Positions 36,299-44,521 of a stretch of DNA of 64,000 nucleotides are shown here, in pieces. Both the position numbers and the translations under genes were made by a program. Below the pieces are notes generated by a model, which ran no database searches, was not told the origin of the DNA, and was given only the letters and a program-made list of their open reading frames with translations. This stretch comes from Amycolatopsis sp. NBC_00345 (GTDB taxonomy: Bacteria; Actinomycetota; Actinomycetes; Mycobacteriales; Pseudonocardiaceae). How positions within the stretch are numbered: the stretch's first letter is position 1; every line of letters begins with the position of its first letter. The stretch lies in the NCBI RefSeq assembly GCF_036116635.1, contig NZ_CP107995.1, forward strand, positions 6,014,001-6,078,000, written 5' to 3'.

Positions 36299-37872
36299 CA
36301 GACCGGCGGGTTCCCGTGCTTGCGCGCCGGGATGTCGGCGTGCTTGGTGCGCAGCATGGCCAGCGCGCGGATCAGCAGCGACCGCGTCTCGGCCGGCTCG
36401 ATCACGTCGTCCACGAGCCCGCGTTCGGCCGCGTAGTACGGGTGCATCAGCTCGGTCCGGTATTCCTTGATCTTGAGGCGCCGCAAGGCTTCCGGGTCGT
36501 CGGCGGCCTTGATCTCGCGGCGGAAGATCACGTTGGCCGCGCCCTCCGCGCCCATCACCGCGATCTCGTTCGTCGGCCAGGCCAGGGAGACGTCCGTGCC
36601 GATCGAGCGCGAGTCCATCACGATGTACGCGCCGCCGTAGGCCTTGCGCAGGATCAGCTGGACTCGCGGCACCGTGGCGTTGCAGTAGGCGTAGAGCAGC
36701 TTCGCGCCGTGGCGGATGATGCCGCCGTGCTCCTGGTCGACGCCGGGCAGGAAGCCGGGCACGTCCACCAACGTCACGAGCGGGATGTTGAACGCGTCGC
36801 AGGTCTGCACGAACCGTGCGGCCTTCTCGCTGGCCTCGATGTCGAGCACGCCGGCCAGCATCGCCGGCTGGTTCGCGACGATGCCGACCACGTGACCGTC
36901 CAGCCGGGCCAGCGCGCACACCACGTTGGTCGCCCAGCCGGCATGCACCTGGAGGAACTCGCCGTCGTCGACGATCTCCTCGAGCACAGAGCACATGTCG
37001 TACGCGCGGCTCGAATCGGTGGGCACCAGGTCGAGCAGGCGGTCGGTGCTGCGATCGGCCGGGTCGTCGGTCGGCTCGTGCGGCGGAGCCTCGTTGTTGT
37101 TGGACGGCAACAGCGAAAGCAGGTAGCGCACGTCCTCGAGGCAGCTCTGCTCGTCGTCGTAGACGAACGCGGCTACGCCGGAGGTGGCGGCGTGCACGTC
37201 GGCGCCGCCGAGGCCGTTCTGCGTGATCTCCTCACCCGTCACCGCCTGCACGACGTCCGGTCCGGTGATGAACATCTGCGAGGTTTCGCGGACCATGAAC
37301 ACGAAGTCGGTCAACGCCGGCGAGTACGCCGCGCCACCCGCGCACGGCCCGAGCATCACGGAGATCTGCGGGATCACGCCGGAGCACCGCGTGTTGCGCT
37401 GGAAGATGCCGCCGTAGCCGGCGAGCGCGGTCACGCCCTCCTGGATCCGGGCGCCGGCGCCGTCGTTCAGGGAGACCAGCGGGGCGCCGGCGGCCTCGGC
37501 CAGGTCCATCACCTTGTGGATCTTCTGCGCGTGCGCCTCGCCCAGCGCGCCGCCGAAGATGCGGAAGTCGTGGGCGTAGACGAACACCGTCCGGCCGTGC
37601 ACGGTCCCCCAGCCGCAGACCACGCCGTCGGAGTACGGGCGGCGGTGCTCCAGCCCGAACGCGGTGGCGCGGTGCCGGCGCAGGGCCTCGATCTCGGTGA
37701 ACGAGCCCGGGTCGAGCAGCAGCTCGATCCGCTCGTGGGCGGTCAGCTTGCCGCGTTCGTGCTGCCGGATCGTCGCGGCGTCGTCCGGCCCGCGCCGCGC
37801 CTCTTCCTTGATCTCGCGCAGCTCCACGAGCCGGTTGCCGAAAGCGCCGTCTACAGCCAGTGCCTCAGACAT
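36298..37872 (-). CDS. Acyl-CoA carboxylase beta (carboxyltransferase) subunit
   Basis: A 524-aa biotin-dependent carboxyltransferase of the PccB/AccD5 type, starting MSEALAVDG at 37872 inside the end of the thioesterase gene. N-terminal and C-terminal crotonase-like halves are present. The oxyanion glycine segments GAGARIQEGV (near 155) and the GGAYIVMDSRSIG block (near 410) are intact, together with GPCAGGAAYSPAL. It transfers CO2 from carboxybiotin to acetyl- or propionyl-CoA, making malonyl- or methylmalonyl-CoA for the synthase. The alpha (biotin carboxylase) subunit is not in the window and is presumably supplied by the primary-metabolism gene. The operon order is thioesterase, beta, epsilon, under the shared heptamer operator. 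Confidence 0.94.
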   Translation of the reverse strand: MSEALAVDGAFGNRLVELREIKEEARRGPDDAATIRQHERGKLTAHERIELLLDPGSFTEIEALRRHRATAFGLEHRRPYSDGVVCGWGTVHGRTVFVYAHDFRIFGGALGEAHAQKIHKVMDLAEAAGAPLVSLNDGAGARIQEGVTALAGYGGIFQRNTRCSGVIPQISVMLGPCAGGAAYSPALTDFVFMVRETSQMFITGPDVVQAVTGEEITQNGLGGADVHAATSGVAAFVYDDEQSCLEDVRYLLSLLPSNNNEAPPHEPTDDPADRSTDRLLDLVPTDSSRAYDMCSVLEEIVDDGEFLQVHAGWATNVVCALARLDGHVVGIVANQPAMLAGVLDIEASEKAARFVQTCDAFNIPLVTLVDVPGFLPGVDQEHGGIIRHGAKLLYAYCNATVPRVQLILRKAYGGAYIVMDSRSIGTDVSLAWPTNEIAVMGAEGAANVIFRREIKAADDPEALRRLKIKEYRTELMHPYYAAERGLVDDVIEPAETRSLLIRALAMLRTKHADIPARKHGNPPV

Positions 37873-38635
37873 GTGCCCGCCCCTTGTCGACAAGCCGATC
37901 CGCCAGGTACCGCAGGATCACGTCCTGGTGCCGGGTCAGGAAGAAGTGCCCGCCCGCCAGCGGCACCAGCTCGAAGCCCGCCGAAGTGTGCTCGGCCCAC
38001 GAGGCGACCTCGTCCACGGACGCCACCGGATCGTCGGTCCCGGTGAACGCCACCACCGGCGTCGACAGGGGCGCGCCCGCGGTGTGGCGGTAGGTCTCGA
38101 CCGCGCGATAGTCGTTGCGCACCACCGGGAGGATCATGCGGACCACGTCCTCGTCGCCCAGCAGGTCCATCTCGGTGCCGCTCAAGCGGCGCAGTTCGGC
38201 GATGACGCCGTCATCGGTGCGGGTGTGCACACTGTCGTCGCGCTGCCGGGAAGGCGCGCGCCGCCCGGAGACGAACAGCGCCGCCACGGGAGTGCCTGCC
38301 TGCTCGAGCCGGCGAGCCACCTCGTAGGCGACCATCGCGCCCATGCTGTGGCCGAACAGCGCCAGCGGCCGGTCGGTCTTGTCGCGCAGCAGCTCGGCGA
38401 CGCGGTCGGCGATCGCGCCGATGCTGGTCAGGAACGGCTCGTGCCGCCGGTCCTGCCGCCCCGGGTACTGCACGGCGAGCACCTCGACGTCCGGCGCGAG
38501 TGACCTCGACACGGGGAAGTAGAACGTGGCCGAGCCACCGGCGTGGGGCAGGCACACCAGCCTGGCCTTCGCTTCGGGCGAGGGGTGGAACCGGCGAAAC
38601 CAGTTCTCCTCGGCGTCCTCGGAACTTCCGACCAT
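37865..38635 (-). CDS. Type II (editing) thioesterase
   Basis: A 256-aa alpha/beta-hydrolase. The ATG at 38635 follows GGTGGGA. The sequence opens with the family-typical WFRRFHPSPEAKARLVCLPHAGG. The nucleophile is in LFGHSMGAMVAYE (near 90), the Asp in FTGTDDPVAS (near 195) and the His in LAGGHFFL (near 227). Such stand-alone enzymes remove aberrant acyl groups from synthase carrier domains. It leads the carboxylase operon and overlaps the beta subunit start. The predicted product is a macrolactam, and ring closure is expected from the integrated C-terminal thioesterase of a later synthase outside this window, not from this protein. Confidence 0.93.
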   Translation of the reverse strand: MVGSSEDAEENWFRRFHPSPEAKARLVCLPHAGGSATFYFPVSRSLAPDVEVLAVQYPGRQDRRHEPFLTSIGAIADRVAELLRDKTDRPLALFGHSMGAMVAYEVARRLEQAGTPVAALFVSGRRAPSRQRDDSVHTRTDDGVIAELRRLSGTEMDLLGDEDVVRMILPVVRNDYRAVETYRHTAGAPLSTPVVAFTGTDDPVASVDEVASWAEHTSAGFELVPLAGGHFFLTRHQDVILRYLADRLVDKGRAHV

Positions 38636-38703
38636 GTCGTCCCACCGCCTGTTCGTCTCACGAACCGGGGACACCACACCCCCCGGCGCCTTCTCGACAA
38701 GCC

Positions 38704-38750
38704 AAGCTAGCCCGGCGCGGCCTGTCGTAACGACCCCTAAAGCCCCCTAG
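38704..38750 (-). promoter_or_regulatory. Direct-repeat operator and -10 box of the thioesterase-carboxylase operon
   Basis: On the minus strand CTAGGGG (38750-38744) and TTAGGGG (38740-38734) have a 10-bp period, followed by exactly 23 bp and CTAGCTT (38710-38704). This is the same arrangement as upstream of the starter-unit operon, although the 23-bp spacers differ in sequence. The leader to the ATG at 38635 would be about 60 nt. It also marks the probable right edge of the biosynthetic cluster. Confidence 0.72.
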
Positions 38751-38820
38751 CCAGAACCCTCCACTGTGGACTATTCAGGTCCGGGAACCGGAGCGTACGC
38801 AGGTGATCTACGGTGACGGG

Positions 38821-39621
38821 ATGACTTCTCTGAGCCACGAACGCCTCTGCGCCGAGATCGTCGCACAATCGGAGCTGCTGCGGGACACCATCGAAGGAGC
38901 GGACCTGACCACCCCCGTCCCGTCGTGTCCCGGGTGGAACGCGGGGCAGCTGGTGCGGCACCTCGGCGGCGCGCAGCAGTGGGCCGGGAAAATCGTGCGG
39001 ACCCGCGCGACGGGGCCGCTCCCGGACGAGCACTTCCGCGACCTCACGCCCTACGCGAACGAGGACCCGGCCGTCGTCGGGCCCTGGCTCGTCGAGGGCG
39101 CGACGAGGCTGGCCGAGGCGCTGCGCGAGGCCGGCCCGGAGGCGGAGGTGTGGACGCCGGTGCCCGGCCGCACGGGCGGGACCGCGGGATTCTTCGCGCG
39201 CCGCATGACACACGAGACGGTAGTGCACCGCGCCGACGCCACCCTCGCGCTGGGCGCCGAGTACACGCTCGCCGAGGACGTGGCGATCGACGCGCTCGAC
39301 GAGTGGATGGAGCTGGGCTCGCTGCCGTTGCACCTCGAAGTCCGCCCGCAGGCCCGTGAGCTGCTCGGCCCCGGCCGGACGCTCCACTTCCACGCCACGG
39401 ACGTCGCGCCGGAGCGGCACGCGGAGTGGGTCGTCGACCTGACCGGCGAGACGCTCGAGTGGCGGCGCGCGCACGAGAAGTCGGCCGTCGCGGTGCGCGG
39501 TCCACTCACCGACCTGCTGTTGATCGTCTACAAGCGCCGCCCGCCCCGCACCGAGAGCGTTGAGATCCTCGGCGACGAGCAGCTGCTCGACTTCTGGCTG
39601 GAGCGCGTCAGCTTCGGCTGA
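38821..39621 (+). CDS. Maleylpyruvate isomerase-family (mycothiol-dependent) protein
   Basis: A 266-aa member of the TIGR03083 family (mycothiol maleylpyruvate isomerase N-terminal domain). The N-terminal four-helix bundle has CPGWNAGQLVRHLGG near residue 40 and the metal-binding HETVVHRADA near 135, with the first His near 50. The C-terminal part (VRPQARELLGP onward) is the SCP2-like domain seen in these proteins. They are abundant in actinomycetes and most have no proven substrate; a few use mycothiol as cofactor. It stands alone, divergent from the thioesterase operon. A metabolic detoxification role is the family expectation. Confidence 0.85.
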   Translation: MTSLSHERLCAEIVAQSELLRDTIEGADLTTPVPSCPGWNAGQLVRHLGGAQQWAGKIVRTRATGPLPDEHFRDLTPYANEDPAVVGPWLVEGATRLAEALREAGPEAEVWTPVPGRTGGTAGFFARRMTHETVVHRADATLALGAEYTLAEDVAIDALDEWMELGSLPLHLEVRPQARELLGPGRTLHFHATDVAPERHAEWVVDLTGETLEWRRAHEKSAVAVRGPLTDLLLIVYKRRPPRTESVEILGDEQLLDFWLERVSFG

Positions 39622-39674
39622 CAATTACACAAAACGGACGACAAGGTGGCCCCGGGCCGGGCAGAATCGGCGAC

Positions 39675-40535
39675 ATGACTCCGACGTTTGTGCTCGTCCA
39701 CGGCTCCAACGGCAACGGCCAGTACTTCGGCCCGCTGCAGCGTGAGCTGGCGCTGCTCGGCCACCGGTCGCTGGCTGTCGACCTGCCTGGGCACGGGAAC
39801 GGCGGCGGGTTCTCGGCGGCGTACCAGGCGCAAGACCTGGCGGCGTTCGCCGAAGAGCCGTCGCCGCTGGCCGGCGTGACGCACGCCGACGGGGTCGCGC
39901 ACGTGGTCGACGTCGTCCGGCGGGCCCACGAGCACGGGCCGGTGGTGCTGGCCGGGCACAGCCGGGGCGGGTTCGTGCTGACGAGCGTCGCCAACGCGGT
40001 GCCGGAACTGCTCGAACGCGTCGTGTACGTGTCGGCCTGGTGCTGCGTGGACAGCACGGCGGGCGAGTACGTGAACGGTCCCGAATACGCGTCGAGCGCA
40101 CTGATGGACGTCGAGGGTCTCCTGGTCGGGGACCCGGCGAAGCTCGGCGCGTTGCGGATGAACTGGCGGACCGCCGACCCGGCGCTGCTGGCCACGCTGA
40201 AGCGCGCGCTGCTCGCCGACGGCACGGACAGCGAGTTCTACGCCTTCCTCGCCACCCTCGAACCGGACGAGAACCTCGACGCGGGCACCGACCGCGCCGC
40301 CGCGGGCACCTGGGGCCGCGTGCCGCACACCTACGTGCGGCTGACCGGCGACCAGAGCATCCCGGTCGCGCTTCAGGACCGGTTCATCACGGAGGCCGAC
40401 GCGCTCACCCCGGACAACCCGTTCGACGTGCACTCCCTGGACAGCAGTCACCTCAGTGCGCTGCTGCGGCCGGCGGAGCTGGCGGGGATCGTGGCCGGGC
40501 GCGTCACACGCCTGTCGACGAGCCCGGCCGGATGA
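39675..40535 (+). CDS. Alpha/beta-hydrolase, esterase type
   Basis: A 286-aa soluble hydrolase beginning directly with the first strand, MTPTFVLVHGSNGNG. The nucleophile elbow is LAGHSRGGFVL near residue 98, and the late His is in DSSHLSALLRPAEL near 265. The cap carries an unusual CC pair (SAWCCVD). It resembles plant-type methylesterase/hydroxynitrile lyase-like hydrolases (salicylate methylesterase fold), common as unassigned esterases in actinomycetes. Its 3' end overlaps the convergent membrane-protein gene by 32 bp. The substrate is unknown. Confidence 0.85.
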   Translation: MTPTFVLVHGSNGNGQYFGPLQRELALLGHRSLAVDLPGHGNGGGFSAAYQAQDLAAFAEEPSPLAGVTHADGVAHVVDVVRRAHEHGPVVLAGHSRGGFVLTSVANAVPELLERVVYVSAWCCVDSTAGEYVNGPEYASSALMDVEGLLVGDPAKLGALRMNWRTADPALLATLKRALLADGTDSEFYAFLATLEPDENLDAGTDRAAAGTWGRVPHTYVRLTGDQSIPVALQDRFITEADALTPDNPFDVHSLDSSHLSALLRPAELAGIVAGRVTRLSTSPAG

Positions 40536-40983
40536 TCATCAGCACGGTGACCACGGCCCACAGCAGGTTGAACACCCCGGTGACCATGCCTAGCCTCGCG
40601 GCGGGGCGGGTGTCGACGGCAGTCGCGACCCCACCACCGTCCTCGGCGACCGGCTCAGCGCCGACCTCGGCGAGCGCCGCGCGCTGCCCCGGCAGGACGA
40701 GCAGCACCAGCACGGCCGCCGCGACGGCCGTCAGCCCGATGGACACGAGCACCCAGGTGTCGCCGGTGACGCGCATGGTGCCCGCGACGGCGAACCCGAA
40801 CACGGGCACCGCGATCCCCACCCACGCGTAGACGCGACAAATGCGGTACAGCAGCCGCAGAGTGCCGGCGTCGCCGCGCCTGAGGGCGGCGGGGAACATG
40901 CTGGCGGCCACGGCCACGGGCCCGACGGCGAGGATCGCCGCCAGCACATGGATCGACAGGAAGACTTTGCTCACGCCGATCAC
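40504..40983 (-). CDS. DUF2269-type integral membrane protein
   Basis: A 159-aa protein with four predicted membrane helices (about 5-27, 50-70, 78-98 and 130-150) and a polar loop at 100-128. The start MIGVSKVFLSIHVLAAILAVGP, with a His in the first helix, is characteristic of predicted membrane proteins related to DUF2269. The function of the family is not established. It is monocistronic and convergent with the esterase. Confidence 0.8.
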   Translation of the reverse strand: MIGVSKVFLSIHVLAAILAVGPVAVAASMFPAALRRGDAGTLRLLYRICRVYAWVGIAVPVFGFAVAGTMRVTGDTWVLVSIGLTAVAAAVLVLLVLPGQRAALAEVGAEPVAEDGGGVATAVDTRPAARLGMVTGVFNLLWAVVTVLMIIRPGSSTGV

Positions 40984-41250
40984 GCTAGCCCCGCCGCAGA
41001 CCCGCCCGGAACCGGCTCGATCGCCTCGTTCCGCCGGATTCTCGCCACTGGCCCGGAAAGCCCCGATCGCGGCCGTCCGATCAGGACTCCGCCGCTGAAG
41101 CCCCGGCCGCCCCGATCCGGCGGCTCAGGACTCGGCCGCCCGAACTTCGCCGCCGGTTCAGCCGCGCGAACCCGGCCGATCAGATTCGGCCGCCCGGACT
41201 CGGCAGCCCGGATCCGGCCGCCTAGGACCCCGCGCTCCGGGCTCGGCGGC
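40984..41250. other. Low-complexity intergenic stretch
   Basis: These 267 bp lack a gene. They consist of imperfect repeats of a CGGCCGCCCGGACT-like unit (for example CTCGGCCGCCCG and TTCGGCCGCCCG). The region resembles, in composition, the repeat insert inside the acetyltransferase gene next to it, and may be a decayed extension of it. Confidence 0.5.
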
Positions 41251-42417
41251 TCAGGACTCGGCGCTGCCCGGCACCTGGAGAGCGGAAAAGATCATCTCCC
41301 GCCGGAGCCGGAACCCGAGCGACTCGTACAGGCGGATGGCGTTGACGTTGGACGCCGCCGCGTGCAGGAAGGGCGTCTCGCCCCGGGCCCGGATGCCGGC
41401 GCCGACCGCGCGCACGAGCCGGGCGGCCAGCCCCCGCCCGCGGAACGCCGGGTCGGTGCAGACGGCGCTGATCTCGGTCCAGCCGGGCGGGTGCAGCCGC
41501 TCCCCCGCCATGGCGACGAGGGCACCCTCGTGACGGATGCCCAGGTAAGTGCCCAGGAAGACCGTCCGCGGCAGGAACGGCCCAGGCTGCGCCCGCGCGA
41601 CGAGGTCGAGCATCTCCGGCACGTCGGCCTCACCCAGCCGCACAACGGCGAAATCCTCGGCACTCACAGCCTCGCCACGCGCGGCCTCGGCCCGCACAGC
41701 CCCGCCAACCCGCCCGCCCGCAACCCTCGACCCGCTCGCAGCAACACTCGCCTCAGCCGCCGAGCCTGGCTCACTCGCCACCAAACCCGCCTCAGTCACC
41801 AAACCCAGCCCGCTCGCAAGACCCACCTCGCCCGCCGAACCCGGCCCACCAGCAAGACCCGACGCGGTCACTGCCCCCGGCCCGGCAGCCGAGCCAGGTG
41901 CGGAGGTCAGCCCCGCACCGTCCAGCGGCGTCTCGGCCGGGCGACCACCCGACGCGGAGGCAAAGCCGCCCGCCCGAGCGGCAGCGTCCGGCCCAGCCAC
42001 CAAACCCGCGACACTCGCCCCAGCCGCCAAACCCGGCCCACCCTCACGACCCAGCGAGGTCACCAACCCTGCCCCCTCAAGCTGAACCCCCGCCGTCTCC
42101 TGCAGGCGCGTCCACCCCTCCGGCGGCGCCGCCGCGCCACCGACGAGCACCACCGTCGCGCCGGGGCCGGCCAGGTCGGCGATGTCCTGCCAGAGGTGGT
42201 CGTCCGGGGCGTCGGGGATCGCGAGGAACGGGGTGACGTCCACGGGATACCGCAGCACCTGGCCCTTCTGCTCGGCGAAGTGCGCGTGCGGTCCCGTGAG
42301 GGCCGCCCACACGGGATTGTCCAGCGGCGACGAGCTCATCCTGCCTGCCATTCCGTGATCGGGGATCCCGATCCAGGATGCGTTCGGCGAGACGCCCGCC
42401 GCCACCGGATCCCACAT
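41251..42417 (-). CDS. GNAT acetyltransferase with a large low-complexity insert
   Basis: A protein of up to 388 aa; shorter starts at 42351 and 42339 would begin close to the family N-terminus NPVWAALTGPHAHFAE. The N-terminal 115 residues and the C-terminal 120 are recognisable halves of an FR47-like GNAT protein. The C-terminal half holds the acetyl-CoA loop in TDPAFRGRGLAARLVRAVG and the ending AIRLYESLGFRLRREM. Between them, about residues 115-255, is an alanine/glycine/serine-rich segment of short repeats (LAGGPGSAGEVGLASG and similar) absent from normal family members. The flanking parts are in frame, so the gene is probably functional. The insert may be a disordered linker. Confidence 0.82.
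   Translation of the reverse strand: MWDPVAAGVSPNASWIGIPDHGMAGRMSSSPLDNPVWAALTGPHAHFAEQKGQVLRYPVDVTPFLAIPDAPDDHLWQDIADLAGPGATVVLVGGAAAPPEGWTRLQETAGVQLEGAGLVTSLGREGGPGLAAGASVAGLVAGPDAAARAGGFASASGGRPAETPLDGAGLTSAPGSAAGPGAVTASGLAGGPGSAGEVGLASGLGLVTEAGLVASEPGSAAEASVAASGSRVAGGRVGGAVRAEAARGEAVSAEDFAVVRLGEADVPEMLDLVARAQPGPFLPRTVFLGTYLGIRHEGALVAMAGERLHPPGWTEISAVCTDPAFRGRGLAARLVRAVGAGIRARGETPFLHAAASNVNAIRLYESLGFRLRREMIFSALQVPGSAES
41670..42080 (-). repeat. In-frame low-complexity insert in the acetyltransferase gene
   Basis: About 400 bp of imperfect short repeats rich in GCC, GGC and ACC triplets encode a glycine/alanine/serine segment. Units vary in length, so there is no clean period. The boundaries are approximate. 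Confidence 0.65.
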
Positions 42418-42423
42418 GGTGAG

Positions 42424-42918
42424 TCACCGTGTGACGAGCGCCTCGAAGTACGGCTTCATCGCCGGGTAGTAGTCGTCGAACGACACCGGAGGCGCGGCGT
42501 CGCGGGCGGCGGCCAGGAGGTCCAGGTAGTACTCCCAGCCGGGACCGATTTCGCCGACGCCGCCGGTCCCGTCCAGGTGGTGCACCAGGCTCAGCTCGGT
42601 GCCATCGTCCACTTCGGACAACAGCAGCTCCATCCGCCACGCGCCAGCCTCGTCCGTCGCCGAGACGGCCAGGCGCCGCGGCGGCTCGCAGGCGTCGACG
42701 CGCAGCTCGAACCACGGCGTCTCCGCCTCGAACACCATCTTCACGCGGATCGTGCGCCCGGGGGCGGCGTCCCCCTCCCACGGCCCGAACCAGCGGGCCG
42801 TGCGCGACGGCTCGGTGACGTCGGCCCACACCTCGGCCACCAGCGCCGCGAACACACGCCGGAGCACGAGGTCGACGCCAGCCCCGGTGCAAATCAGCTG
42901 CCCGGCGGGCTCACCCAT
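42424..42918 (-). CDS. SRPBCC (AHSA1/START-like) domain protein
   Basis: A 164-aa protein; the ATG at 42918 has GAGGGGAAG 5 nt upstream. The motif pattern VLRRVFAALVAEVWADVTEPSR, then ARWFGPWEGD and the late GWEYYLDLLAAA is typical of the Aha1-C/AHSA1 subgroup, a helix-grip fold that binds small hydrophobic ligands. These proteins often accompany ArsR regulators, but none is adjacent here. It may be co-transcribed with the downstream acetyltransferase (6-bp gap between stop and the longest start). The ligand is unknown. Confidence 0.87.
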   Translation of the reverse strand: MGEPAGQLICTGAGVDLVLRRVFAALVAEVWADVTEPSRTARWFGPWEGDAAPGRTIRVKMVFEAETPWFELRVDACEPPRRLAVSATDEAGAWRMELLLSEVDDGTELSLVHHLDGTGGVGEIGPGWEYYLDLLAAARDAAPPVSFDDYYPAMKPYFEALVTR

Positions 42919-42949
42919 GACACTTCCCCTCACCGCAGAAGCAGAAGCG

Positions 42950-43846
42950 TCAGCGTAACCGCAAAACGGTCGAAACGGTCCGGACCCGCTCCTCCTCGTC
43001 ACCGACCGGGCTGACCACCAGCTCGGTGACGCCGACGTCGCCGAACCGTCGCAGCTCGGCGGTCACCGCGTCCTCGGAGCCGGCCACCACCGTGTCCTCC
43101 GGGCCGGCCTTCCCTTGCGCCGCAAGCACTCGCCGGTAACTGGCGAACGCGCCGGCCCCGCCGAAGCGCGCCGCGATGTCCTGGCGGACTCGGTCGGGAT
43201 CGGTGGTCACGCTGGCCATCACCGTCGCCACCACGCGGGGCGACGGCCGTCCCGCCTGGCGCGCGGCCTCGGTCACCTTCGGCACGATGTCCTCGCCCAG
43301 CAGATCGGCCCCGGTCCACACGGTCACCGTGCCGTCCGCCAGCTCCCCCGCCAGGCGCAGCATCACCGGCCCGAGCGCGGAGACCAGCACCGACGGCGCC
43401 GCGGCCCCCGGCACGTCGACGGTCCCGGTGGCGGCCAGCGACTCCCCGTGGAAGTCGACGGCCTCGCCCCGCAGCAACGGTTGCAGCACCTGCAGGTACT
43501 CGCGGACGTGCCGGGCCGGGCGGTCGTAGGACAGGCCGTACTGCCCCTCGATGATCTCCCGGTGGCTCGGCCCGATCCCCAGCGTCAGCCGCCCGCCGAC
43601 GGCCGCCTGCACGGTCAGCGCCTGGCCCGCCAACGCGAGCGGATGACTCGCGAACGTGCGCACCACCGCGGTGCCGAGGCCGATCCGCGGCACCCGCTGC
43701 CCGACGAGCCCCGCGAGCGTGAGCGCGTCCCACGAAGTCAGCTGCGGCAGGAACACACTGTCCAGCCCCAAGCGCTCGGCCGCCGCGGCCTCCTCGACCA
43801 CGGCGTCCAGACCCTGCGGACGGGCGGAGTAGAGCCCGATCTTCAC
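42950..43846 (-). CDS. LLM-class F420-dependent oxidoreductase
   Basis: A luciferase-like TIM-barrel oxidoreductase of about 298 aa. I chose the GTG at 43846, which has GGGGG 5 nt upstream and gives the family-typical start KIGLYSARPQ. Hallmarks: RIGLGTAVVRTFASHPLALAGQALT and the LGIGPSHREIIEG segment of F420-dependent TIGR03564-like enzymes. It is divergent from a TetR gene, which probably regulates it. The substrate is unknown; no biosynthetic link to the polyketide cluster is evident. Confidence 0.87.
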   Translation of the reverse strand: MKIGLYSARPQGLDAVVEEAAAAERLGLDSVFLPQLTSWDALTLAGLVGQRVPRIGLGTAVVRTFASHPLALAGQALTVQAAVGGRLTLGIGPSHREIIEGQYGLSYDRPARHVREYLQVLQPLLRGEAVDFHGESLAATGTVDVPGAAAPSVLVSALGPVMLRLAGELADGTVTVWTGADLLGEDIVPKVTEAARQAGRPSPRVVATVMASVTTDPDRVRQDIAARFGGAGAFASYRRVLAAQGKAGPEDTVVAGSEDAVTAELRRFGDVGVTELVVSPVGDEEERVRTVSTVLRLR

Positions 43847-43939
43847 AACTGCCCCCAAACGGAATCCTGAGTTCACCTTACGTCGCCGACCCTACCCTAA
43901 ACTGAACCTCTACTTCCGCTTCCTGGGAAGGGGCTGGTC

Positions 43940-44464
43940 ATGCGGGCGGACGCGGTGCGCAACCGCGAGCGGATCGTCACGAGCGCCGTGCGGCTGTTCA
44001 CCGAACGCGGGCCCGACGTGCAGATGTGCGAGATCGCGGAGGCCGCGGGCCTCGGCGTCGGCACGCTCTACCGGCACTTCCCCGACCGGCAGGCGCTCGC
44101 GCTGGACATCGGCGTGGGCGCGCTGCGCGAGATGACGGAGTTCGCCGGCGTCGCCCGCGAGCGCGAGGATTCGGCGTGGGACGAGCTGCTCGCGCTCGTG
44201 CGGCATTGCGCGACGTTGCCGCTCCCGCTGGCGAAGTCGCTGTCGGAGCTGATGCCGGAGGAGGCCGGGCTGGCCGACCTGGAACGCTCCGTGAACGACC
44301 TGATGGCCGACCTCGTCGAGCGGGCCCAGAAAGAGGGCGCGGTACGGGCGGACGTCCCGCCGCGCGAGGTCGTGCGGTTGCTGAGCGTGGTGATCTGCCG
44401 TCCGGGCGCGCGCGCCGACGACTACCTGACCGTCGTGATGCTCGACGGGCTCCGGGCGAATTAG
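43940..44464 (+). CDS. TetR-family transcriptional regulator
   Basis: A 174-aa regulator. The HTH spans residues 10-50: RNRERIVTSAVRLF, then MCEIAEAAGLGVGTLYRHFPDRQAL. The C-terminal ligand domain is short. It is divergent from the F420-type oxidoreductase across about 93 bp, the usual arrangement for a local repressor. The ligand is unknown. Confidence 0.93.
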   Translation: MRADAVRNRERIVTSAVRLFTERGPDVQMCEIAEAAGLGVGTLYRHFPDRQALALDIGVGALREMTEFAGVAREREDSAWDELLALVRHCATLPLPLAKSLSELMPEEAGLADLERSVNDLMADLVERAQKEGAVRADVPPREVVRLLSVVICRPGARADDYLTVVMLDGLRAN

Positions 44465-44521
44465 GACCGGAGCTGTCCTGAAGGCGGATTAGCTTGCGGG
44501 CACACCGTCGAAAGGAACCCG

